This document shows positions 1 to 4,213 of a stretch of 11,157 nucleotides of DNA, piece after piece (the stretch's first letter is position 1; each line of letters starts with the position of its first letter). Source of the stretch: JAUYMM01 sp049301455 (lineage in GTDB: Bacteria; Patescibacteriota; Microgenomatia; UBA8517); NCBI GenBank assembly GCA_049301455.1, contig JBAQKY010000026.1, positions 1-11,157 of the forward strand. Reading direction: 5' to 3'. The position numbers and the translations under genes were made by a program. Below the pieces are notes generated by a model, which searched no databases, was not told the DNA's origin, and saw only the letters and a list, made by a program, of their open reading frames with translations.

Positions 1-362
1 ACTTCATCACTAACAACTACTTTTTCAAGTTCAATGTCTGGAATGATGAGTTCTTGTCCAACTTCTATTTCGCTTGCATTGGCAAGTTTATTTTCTGTTG
101 CAATATCTACCCATTTAAAACCATCTCCATAATAGGTAACTGCAATATTCCATAACGTCTCGTTCTTTTCTACTTTATGAACTTTGTTTGTTGATTCAAT
201 TGAGTTTATGCCACTTAGAAGCTCTTCTGGGATTGTTCCTCTGTCACTTCTTAAATATTTTACAGTTAATGATCCAACAATAATTAAAACAATTGCACCA
301 AGAAACATGGAAATTGAAGATTCGTTTAATTTAATGAATTTTAAAATTTTTTTGAGTTTCAT
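1..362 (-). CDS. Membrane-anchored LysM domain protein (5' part, runs off window)
   Basis: About 120 codons are visible on the minus strand from the ATG at 362-360, open to the window edge, so the C-terminus is missing. The N-terminus is basic (MKLKKILKFIK), followed by one hydrophobic segment at about residues 19-37, best read as an uncleaved anchor. A LysM domain follows at about residues 61-109: it opens with HKVEKNETLWNIA, has YYGDGFKWVDIATEN in the middle and closes with VGQELIIP. LysM modules bind N-acetylglucosamine-containing polymers, so a cell-envelope role is likely. What follows the LysM domain (more LysM, a peptidase, or nothing) cannot be seen. The start is supported by a Shine-Dalgarno-like GAAGGAT about 8 nt upstream (377-371). 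It is the last visible gene of a minus-strand group after tRNA-Asp and the SemiSWEET-like gene, but seems to have its own promoter. Confidence 0.85.
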   Translation of the reverse strand, partial: MKLKKILKFIKLNESSISMFLGAIVLIIVGSLTVKYLRSDRGTIPEELLSGINSIESTNKVHKVEKNETLWNIAVTYYGDGFKWVDIATENKLANASEIEVGQELIIPDIELEKVVVSDE

Positions 363-402
363 AGCCCTTTATCCTTCAGGGCAGAAGATTGATATACAAC
401 AA

Positions 403-429
403 TTTATACGAGATTTATGGTGAAGTCAA
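403..429 (-). promoter_or_regulatory. Candidate promoter of the LysM gene
   Basis: On the minus strand TTGACT (429-424) and TATAAA (408-403) are separated by 15 nt, somewhat short of the usual 17. They lie between the end of the SemiSWEET-like gene and the LysM start and would give a leader of about 35 nt carrying the GAAGGAT ribosome-binding site. Confidence 0.35.
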
Positions 430-443
430 TAGTACTTTAAAAA

Positions 444-740
444 TTAGTAGATTAATACACCTATCCAAACAGCAAGATCAACAACTATCCAAAGTCCATT
501 TAAAATAATCATTGGGAATTCTTTCCTTTTGATTGAATAAATAAATAGGGGAATAGTAAGTAATGCATACAATAACCAAGTAATTGCAGATACACCAGCA
601 GTTTGTTTTTGAACATAAATTATGTGAAGTTGATCTAGAGTGGTAAAAGGTAAAACTACTGCACAGATATTTGTAATGTAATCCAATCTATCATCAACAC
701 CATTTTTATTTTTGTCTGAATGTTTTTTGTAATTTAACAT
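444..740 (-). CDS. SemiSWEET / PQ-loop family small membrane protein
   Basis: A 98-residue protein with three predicted helices at about residues 21-42, 50-70 and 77-97, the size and topology of bacterial SemiSWEET sugar transporters, which work as dimers. Family-type features are Pro31 in helix 1, the QLHIIYVQKQTAGVSAITW stretch matching the PQ-loop pattern, Pro64 in helix 2 and Asn81 in helix 3. Before helix 1 is a polar stretch, DKNKNGVDDRLD (residues 9-20), with the spacing of a DxDxDG-type calcium loop, unusual for this family. The ATG at 740 lies 26 nt beyond the end of tRNA-Asp, so the two may share a transcript. No convincing Shine-Dalgarno sequence is visible. Substrate cannot be predicted; several PQ-loop proteins carry no sugar. 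Confidence 0.75.
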   Translation of the reverse strand: MLNYKKHSDKNKNGVDDRLDYITNICAVVLPFTTLDQLHIIYVQKQTAGVSAITWLLYALLTIPLFIYSIKRKEFPMIILNGLWIVVDLAVWIGVLIY

Positions 741-766
741 GGTGGCAGAAGCTTAAGTTAGCTTTG

Positions 767-1025
767 CGGGATCGACGAGACTCGAACTCGCAACCTCTTC
801 CGTGCAATTAATCTCTAAGTTTCCTTAAAGCTTGGACTATCTCATCAACCGCTTGGGTTGTCAGGTATATAGTCTCTACACATTTACACAAATTTCTTTG
901 TGATTTAGCTCGGGATTACCATTTTAAAGGTTTCCCCGAATTAGCCTGATTTTACATTTCAATATTGCTACAGAAAGCTGCCAAACTAGACAGGGAAGCG
1001 CTCTAACCAATTGAGCTACGACCCC
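767..1025 (-). tRNA. tRNA-Asp(GUC), interrupted by a group I intron
   Basis: The 5' exon (1025-990) and 3' exon (804-767) join to a complete 74-nt cloverleaf. The acceptor stem GGGGTCG pairs with CGATCCC (one G-T pair). The D-arm is GCTC/GAGC. The spliced anticodon stem-loop is CTTCC-CTGTCAC-GGAAG, with anticodon GTC. The T-arm is GCGAG-TTCGAGT-CTCGT. Discriminator G73, C38 and the GUC anticodon are the known identity elements of tRNA-Asp. The genome continues CAA after G73, so CCA is not encoded and must be added by the CCA-adding enzyme. The gene is interrupted between U35 and C36, within the anticodon. It is probably the sole tRNA-Asp, since bacteria usually have only GUC, which would make splicing essential; that is inference. 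Confidence 0.95.
805..989 (-). ncRNA. Group I intron (185 nt) in tRNA-Asp
   Basis: The elements of a group I ribozyme can be paired by eye, given here 5' to 3' on the minus strand. P1: exon CTGT plus intron C (993-989) with GGCAG (982-978), including the U-G pair at the 5' splice site. P3: TCAGG (949-945) with CCTGA (865-861). P4: TCGGG (939-935) with CCCGA (914-910). P5: ACC (931-929) with GGT (920-918). P6: CACAAA/TTTGTG closed by GAAA (902-887). P7: GACTAT (874-869) with ATAGTC (840-835). P8: CAACC/GGTTG (860-846). P9: CTTTAAG/CTTAGAG closed by GAAA (830-813). The terminal G is at 805. The core strings AATTCGGGGAAACC, GGTAATCCCGAGC and GTAGAGACTAT resemble the tRNA introns of cyanobacteria and Azoarcus (IC3-like). 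There is no room for a homing endonuclease, and no reading frame for one. Confidence 0.93.
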
Positions 1026-1168
1026 ACAAAGCCAACTTGTAATGTAATTTTACAATAAAAATGACTTTGACGCTACCAATAATAATAAAATGATAAAAGA
1101 GACTTTAAGTCTGTTATCTTGTGTAATCCAAAAAATTACTCCAATCACCCTCGACTTGTTTAATAATT

Positions 1169-1208
1169 TCGTACGAGTCTCGTCGGGCCCGCTTTGTAAA
1201 TTAGGCAC
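1169..1208 (+). repeat. Repeat copy A, tRNA 3'-end-like
   Basis: This GC-rich stretch in AT-rich surroundings begins TCGTACGAGTCTCGTC and ends CTTTGTAAATTAGGCAC. Positions 1171-1192 match the 3' end of the tRNA-Asp gene (complement of 766-787) at 19 of 22 positions, in inverted orientation. The flanks match copy C (2608-2641): TCGTAC(C/G)AGT at the left, and 14 of 17 positions in the right block ending TTAGGCAC. No matching 5' tRNA half lies upstream, so this is a remnant or recombination-site-like sequence, not a tRNA gene. It lies just left of the ASCH gene, at the edge of the small-gene island. Confidence 0.6.
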
Positions 1209-1264
1209 GAAAAATGTATCTAAACATATCAATTCCTCATTTTTAATAATTATTTTCGAACTTT

Positions 1265-1273
1265 TGATATAAT
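1265..1273 (+). promoter_or_regulatory. Extended -10 box of the ASCH gene (leaderless)
   Basis: TGATATAAT is a perfect extended -10 element. Only 7 nt separate it from the ATG at 1281, so transcription should start at the start codon. The 16-base string TTTTGATATAATTAAA recurs before the Nudix gene at 1704. Confidence 0.7.
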
Positions 1274-1280
1274 TAAACAC

Positions 1281-1634
1281 ATGGAATTTACTATTACACT
1301 TCCAGAACGACCATTTAGAGCTATCAAAAACGGAACTAAAAAAGTTGAAGGTCGAGTACCTAAAAAGGCTGATAGTAAATATCATAAAATGGCAAAGGGT
1401 GATTATCTTTTGATTACGAACGAGAATACTCAGGAAAAGATGAATGTCGTTATTACATTTGTTCATCATTATCCTGATACTCGTTCGATGCTTAAGGTAG
1501 AAGGAGTTGAAAACGTTTTATCGAGTGGAGGAACAATAGAAGACGGCATTAAAAGTTATAACTCTTTTAAGGATTACGAAGAAAATCTACCTAAATATGG
1601 AATCTATGCAATTGGCGTTAAACCTACATCGTAG
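1281..1634 (+). CDS. ASCH domain protein
   Basis: A 117-residue protein, about the length of one ASCH domain (PUA-like fold). It starts in LPERPFRAIKNGTKKVEGRV (residues 7-26), the typical opening in which a Lys-Glu-Gly-Arg turn lines the putative ligand pocket. It continues with MAKGDYLLI (37-45) and closes with YGIYAIGV. ASCH proteins are thought to bind RNA or modified nucleosides, and some are nucleoside amidohydrolases; no specific reaction can be assigned. The ATG at 1281 is fixed by the -10 box 7 nt upstream and by the domain starting at once. There is no Shine-Dalgarno sequence. It is the first of the six single-gene units, followed 69 nt later by a Nudix gene with an almost identical promoter. 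Confidence 0.8.
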   Translation: MEFTITLPERPFRAIKNGTKKVEGRVPKKADSKYHKMAKGDYLLITNENTQEKMNVVITFVHHYPDTRSMLKVEGVENVLSSGGTIEDGIKSYNSFKDYEENLPKYGIYAIGVKPTS

Positions 1635-1685
1635 ATTCATATCTCTTTCATAAGGCATGTTTATTAGCGAGTGTATTGGTATTTT

Positions 1686-1694
1686 TGATATAAT
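1686..1694 (+). promoter_or_regulatory. Extended -10 box of the first Nudix gene (leaderless)
   Basis: TTGATATAAT, with TATAAT at 1689-1694, lies 9 nt before the ATG at 1704. It duplicates the ASCH promoter core, so the Nudix gene has its own start of transcription despite the short gap to ASCH. Confidence 0.65.
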
Positions 1695-1703
1695 TAAAAA
1701 TAT

Positions 1704-2210
1704 ATGAACGATATATGTCTTCCATATGTGGGCGCAATAATTGAAAAAGTATCACCTTCAGGTGTCGAATTGCTAATCCAAACAAGATGGAAACCTGAAA
1801 GAGATCCCCTATATTCTGGAACCTTTGAATTTCCTGCGGGTGTAATGGATAAGCCATTTGAAAATGTGTATGAAACATTAAAAAGAGAGATTAAAGAAGA
1901 AACCGGATTAAATCTATTAAAAATCAAAAATGATTCACGGACAAAAGAATACACAACTAACCGAGATGATTCATCCTTTGGTTTTAAGCCGTTTTGTTGC
2001 ACTCAGCAATTAAAAAATGGAAAACCCTGGATTGGTTTTGTTTTCTTGTGTGAAGTAGAAGACGGTAAGATTGTACCTCAAGAAACTGAAGTAAAAGATC
2101 TAAGATGGATTAAAAGAAGCGAAATGGAAAGTATGTTTAAAAATACTCCTGAAAAGATTTTCTCTCTAGAGCTTCCAGCATGGGAATACTATTTCAATTC
2201 ATTGTTCTAA
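1704..2210 (+). CDS. Nudix hydrolase
   Basis: A 168-residue Nudix-fold pyrophosphohydrolase. The Nudix box spans about residues 46-69 with metal-binding REIKEETGL (R61, E62, E65, E66, G68). The loop between the leading Gly46 and Glu53 has six residues instead of the canonical five (GX6EX7REUXEEXGU). Upstream, RWKPERDPLYSGTFEFPAG places the box after a typical first beta-hairpin. The substrate, probably a nucleoside diphosphate linked to another moiety, cannot be read from sequence. The start is set by the -10 box 9 nt upstream; no Shine-Dalgarno is present. The stop codon lies inside repeat copy B (TTCTAA). It is not closely similar to the second Nudix gene in this window, so they are not recent duplicates. 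Confidence 0.85.
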   Translation: MNDICLPYVGAIIEKVSPSGVELLIQTRWKPERDPLYSGTFEFPAGVMDKPFENVYETLKREIKEETGLNLLKIKNDSRTKEYTTNRDDSSFGFKPFCCTQQLKNGKPWIGFVFLCEVEDGKIVPQETEVKDLRWIKRSEMESMFKNTPEKIFSLELPAWEYYFNSLF

Positions 2211-2227
2211 ACTCGTACCATTGACCC
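2204..2227 (+). repeat. Repeat copy B (left half clear)
   Basis: GTTCTAAACTCGTACCA followed by TTGACCCC matches copy C (2599-2622) in most positions: TTCTAA, CTCGTACCA and TGA are shared. The right half seen in copies C and E (TGAACTTTAG) is not recognisable here. The copy supplies the stop codon of the first Nudix gene. Confidence 0.5.
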
Positions 2228-2309
2228 CATAAACTGATGGAAGATGCAGTAAAATCATCAAATCGCATTCCCCAATGACGAGATTAGAAGTACAATACAA
2301 ATAAATATA

Positions 2310-2555
2310 TCACGCGATATAGGTCCTCTTTTTAAATTGAAGACCTTCAGTAGCTGATCCATCTGTGATGGCATCAACAGTTAAGATCTCATGTTCAATT
2401 TCTCCTAGAAATGTATTTGGTGTCGCGAGATGGCTATTAACTGCATTAATAATTATTGGGACATCAGCTGGATTTCCTGTGTCTTGAGCAATAACAGTCT
2501 TACATCTATTACAAGTTATAATAGATAGAGTTTCTATTAACAATTCTGCTTTCAT
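2310..2555 (-). CDS. Unknown 81-residue protein with CxxC
   Basis: I do not recognise this protein. It is 81 residues, without membrane segments or signal peptide. One Cys pair, CNRC (about residues 15-18), could be half of a metal site or a redox pair. The C-terminal half is hydrophilic with an acidic stretch (FLGEIEHEILTVDAITDG). Support for a real gene comes from context: a -10 box, TATAAT, exactly 6 nt before the ATG, a -35-like TTGATT at 16-nt spacing, and repeat copies on both sides (B at its 3' side, C beyond its promoter), as for its neighbours. It stops with TGA, showing that TGA is a stop in this genome if the gene is real. Confidence 0.55.
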   Translation of the reverse strand: MKAELLIETLSIITCNRCKTVIAQDTGNPADVPIIINAVNSHLATPNTFLGEIEHEILTVDAITDGSATEGLQFKKRTYIA

Positions 2556-2561
2556 GTAGGA

Positions 2562-2589
2562 ATTATATCTTATAGTACAAAATAATCAA
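2562..2589 (-). promoter_or_regulatory. Promoter of the 81-residue gene (leaderless)
   Basis: On the minus strand TTGATT (2589-2584), a 16-nt spacer and a perfect TATAAT (2567-2562), then 6 nt to the ATG at 2555. The mRNA should begin at the start codon. Confidence 0.65.
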
Positions 2590-2597
2590 TATGACAG

Positions 2598-2641
2598 GGT
2601 TCTAAGCTCGTACCAGTGAATCCTCTTTGAACTTTAGGCAC
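2598..2641 (+). repeat. Repeat copy C (most complete copy)
   Basis: It reads GGTTCTAAGCTCGTACCAG, then TGAATCC, then TCTTTGAACTTTAGGCAC. The left half matches B, the right half matches A and E. The ends are partly complementary (CTAA with TTAG, TC with GA), so a single strand could form an imperfect hairpin, as integron attC sites do. Canonical attC core boxes (RYYYAAC/GTTRRRY) are not present exactly. Confidence 0.55.
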
Positions 2642-2660
2642 AAGAAATATTGTAATCAGT

Positions 2661-3113
2661 TTATTTTGAAGATTTTGATAATAAATTATTTAACAAATCC
2701 TTCTGTTCGGTGATAGTATCTTCAGGCGGTTTATCAAAAAAACCAATCTTTTCAACTTGATCATCGAGTTCGAACTCAGTGTTTAATGGTTCGCAAACAA
2801 ATACAAGTGATATCGTATATCCAAACCCTCTTTCTTTAACCTCGCTGAAATATTCCAAGTAACCTGCAAATTTTGTTATAGTAATGTCAATTCCTAACTC
2901 CTCTTTTGCTACACGTTTTACTGCATCTTCTACTCGCTCTCGATAATAAATTGTTCCACCCGGTAAATGCCATTGGTTCTCGTAACCATTCTTTGCACGA
3001 AAAGTTAGCAGCACTCCTTTTTCTGTTTTAATAACTAGGTCTACACATAAACGTGGTACTTTTGAATATATTGTTTTAAATTCCTCAAATGTAAAAGGTT
3101 GTTTTCGATTCAT
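2661..3113 (-). CDS. Nudix hydrolase, GDP-mannose mannosyl hydrolase-like
   Basis: A 150-residue protein. NQWHLPGGTIYYRE leads into the Nudix box at about residues 53-75 (G53, E59, R67, E71, E72, G74). The usual RE pair is RV here (R67-V68). GDP-mannose mannosyl hydrolases (Gmm/NudD) also lack that Glu, and the N-terminal pattern (FTFEEFKTIYSKVPRLCVDLVI) and length fit that branch, which cuts GDP-sugars by attack at the sugar carbon. Substrate assignment remains inference. The ATG at 3113 is used; another ATG at 3118 reads ATG-GCA-TGA and stops at once. A weak -10 (TAAGAT) lies 9 nt upstream, and TATAAA slightly further. Its 3' end lies next to repeat C and its 5' end next to repeat D. Confidence 0.85.
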   Translation of the reverse strand: MNRKQPFTFEEFKTIYSKVPRLCVDLVIKTEKGVLLTFRAKNGYENQWHLPGGTIYYRERVEDAVKRVAKEELGIDITITKFAGYLEYFSEVKERGFGYTISLVFVCEPLNTEFELDDQVEKIGFFDKPPEDTITEQKDLLNNLLSKSSK

Positions 3114-3122
3114 GCCATGTTT

Positions 3123-3141
3123 ATCTTATCATCATTTTATA
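3123..3141 (-). promoter_or_regulatory. Candidate promoter region of the second Nudix gene
   Basis: There are two possible -10 boxes on the minus strand: TAAGAT (3128-3123), 9 nt before the ATG, and TGATATAAA, whose TATAAA is 3141-3136, which would give a leader of roughly 15 nt. They cannot be separated by eye. Confidence 0.35.
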
Positions 3142-3144
3142 TCA

Positions 3145-3203
3145 TTCTAAACTTTTTACCCCTCCAGTGGAGTGCGGGCATCGACTCAGGCATGGAACTT
3201 AAA
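3145..3203 (+). repeat. Repeat copy D (diverged, GC-rich insert)
   Basis: TTCTAAAC at the left matches copy B, and GACTC...TGGAACTTAAA at the right matches copy E (GACTC...TGAACTTTA). Between them is a GC-rich segment containing CTCC-AGT-GGAG. It sits between the divergent Nudix and peptidase genes. Confidence 0.4.
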
Positions 3204-3230
3204 CTGACATTTTTAAAACTTTGGTATAAT
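3204..3230 (+). promoter_or_regulatory. Promoter of the S51 peptidase gene (leaderless)
   Basis: CTGACA (3204-3209), a short 15-nt spacer and TGGTATAAT with TATAAT at 3225-3230, then 6 nt to the ATG at 3237. The TG before the box makes it an extended -10. Confidence 0.65.
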
Positions 3231-3236
3231 GTTTTA

Positions 3237-3860
3237 ATGAAATTATTTCTCACATCTTCAGTTTCTGAGGTTGCTCATGACATTGTAAAACATCTAGATC
3301 TTTCAAAGGGTAATAAATTAGTTTTTATTGATACTGCAGCTGAACCAGAAAGAGGTGGTGATATTACATGGTTGATTAATGATAGAAAATCGTTGGTAAA
3401 TGCTGGATTTGATGTTGTCGATTATTCAATAACAGGAAAGAATTCAGAAGAAATCAAAAGTTTTTTAGCTGAATTTGATTATATTTATATGTCTGGGGGC
3501 AATACTTTGCATTTACTAACAGAATCCTATAAATCTGGTTTTATAGATTTAATCAAAGATTTAGTAAAAGATAAAGTGTATATAGGAACAAGTGCTGGAT
3601 CAATTATAACTGGGCCGTCTGTTCCAGAGTATTTGAGAGATACTGAAAAACAAACAGAATTTGAAAAAGAACCTGCATATAATTTAGTTAATTTCACAAT
3701 TGCTCCACATTGGGGGTCAATTCATTTTAAAGATGAATACCTTGGAAGTAGATTGAAAATAGCATATGTTGATACTAATCAGCCGTATGTATTATTGAAT
3801 GATAGGCAGTACGTTTTAGTTGAGGACAATCAGTTTAAAATTATTGATTTAAATAGCTAA
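3237..3860 (+). CDS. Peptidase S51 family (dipeptidase E / cyanophycinase-like)
   Basis: A 207-residue protein of the S51 serine peptidase family. GTSAGS (117-122) holds the presumed nucleophile Ser119 at the nucleophile elbow. SGGNT (86-90) and APHWGS (156-161, His158) are the other conserved blocks, as in PepE, which cleaves Asp-X dipeptides. Length is close to PepE (about 230). The frame is open upstream to 3099, but ATG 3237 is chosen because the family begins at KLFLTSS and a TATAAT box lies 6 nt before it; the upstream extension would run through repeat D. There is no signal peptide, so it is cytoplasmic. Like its neighbours it is a single-gene unit flanked by repeats (D and E). The exact peptide substrate is unknown. 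Confidence 0.85.
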   Translation: MKLFLTSSVSEVAHDIVKHLDLSKGNKLVFIDTAAEPERGGDITWLINDRKSLVNAGFDVVDYSITGKNSEEIKSFLAEFDYIYMSGGNTLHLLTESYKSGFIDLIKDLVKDKVYIGTSAGSIITGPSVPEYLRDTEKQTEFEKEPAYNLVNFTIAPHWGSIHFKDEYLGSRLKIAYVDTNQPYVLLNDRQYVLVEDNQFKIIDLNS

Positions 3861-3868
3861 CAAAAATT

Positions 3869-3906
3869 GGTTCTAATTCATAAACTGACTCTGTCGTGAA
3901 CTTTAG
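3869..3906 (+). repeat. Repeat copy E
   Basis: GGTTCTAATTC, then TGACTC, then TGAACTTTAG match copy C in the same order and nearly the same spacing. The end pairs CTAA/TTAG and TTC/GAA could form an imperfect hairpin. The right end overlaps the stop codon of the 84-residue gene. Confidence 0.5.
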
Positions 3907-4157
3907 ATAATTATTACTTCTAGAAGTGGATCATTTAAAACAGTTTCTAGTATATTTCCAAATCCTATGCAGTCCTCGTTTTGTACTGCCCTATTGTGGC
4001 CTCTTCCATTAATACTAACATATCCAGAGACATTACCATCGCATGGCTCGGTAAACTGAAGGCCATAATTTTTGCATATAGTCAGCACTTTGTTGTTAGG
4101 TGATATAGTTGCGACGTGTAATCGTCCATCATCAATTTGTTCAATTTCTTTCCACAT
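3903..4157 (-). CDS. Unknown 84-residue protein
   Basis: I do not recognise this protein. It has 84 residues, no membrane segment and no signal peptide. It contains three Cys (in LTICKNYG, TEPCDGN and NEDCIGF), a Gly/Asn-rich middle (GNVSGYVSINGRGHNRA), and a hydrophobic C-terminal tail ending LLEVIII. The scattered cysteines do not form a standard zinc motif. A -10 box (TACTAT) lies exactly 6 nt before the ATG, the same spacing as in neighbouring genes, which supports expression. It is divergent from polX, with 56 nt between the two start codons, and its stop codon lies inside repeat E. It may be the last unit of the small-gene island. Confidence 0.5.
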   Translation of the reverse strand: MWKEIEQIDDGRLHVATISPNNKVLTICKNYGLQFTEPCDGNVSGYVSINGRGHNRAVQNEDCIGFGNILETVLNDPLLEVIII

Positions 4158-4163
4158 AAGGTA

Positions 4164-4169
4164 ATAGTA
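4164..4169 (-). promoter_or_regulatory. -10 box of the 84-residue gene
   Basis: TACTAT on the minus strand (4169-4164), 6 nt before the ATG at 4157. No clear -35 element is visible. The site shares a 56-nt divergent region with the polX promoter, so the two RNA polymerase footprints must overlap. Confidence 0.45.
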
Positions 4170-4177
4170 GTCCTATT

Positions 4178-4207
4178 TTGGTAATATTGCTTAAAAATAG
4201 ATATACT
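4178..4207 (+). promoter_or_regulatory. Promoter of polX (leaderless)
   Basis: TTGGTA (4178-4183), an 18-nt spacer and TATACT (4202-4207), then 6 nt to the ATG at 4214. The TTG of the -35 element is the apparent upstream start codon of the longer reading frame, which is therefore rejected as a start. Confidence 0.6.
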
Positions 4208-4213
4208 TTCATT

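Noticed and set aside
738..747. GCCACCATG Kozak-like context at the SemiSWEET start
   Set aside because: A eukaryotic initiation context is meaningless here; coincidence.
1100..1112. Dyad AGACTTTAAGTCT as operator or terminator
   Set aside because: Short, no T-tract, not next to a gene end; expected by chance in AT-rich DNA.
1171..1192. Possible complete tRNA gene ending here
   Set aside because: No GGGCCCG-type 5' acceptor strand, D-arm or anticodon stem could be found in the preceding 90 nt.
1090..1272. Open frame of 60 codons on the plus strand before the ASCH gene
   Set aside because: It runs through the tRNA-like repeat and ends inside the ASCH promoter; the composition is not protein-like and it has no start signal.
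3099..3236. N-terminal extension of the S51 peptidase
   Set aside because: Family homology starts at MKLFLTSS, a -10 box lies just before that ATG, and the extension would translate a repeat copy.
1169..3906. Canonical integron attC sites
   Set aside because: The repeats lack exact RYYYAAC/GTTRRRY core boxes, cassette orientation is mixed and no integrase is in the window; kept only as an attC-like hypothesis.
4178..4213. TTG start for polX
   Set aside because: The TTG is part of the -35-like element, and the PolX N-terminus begins at MTNLQIAEL.
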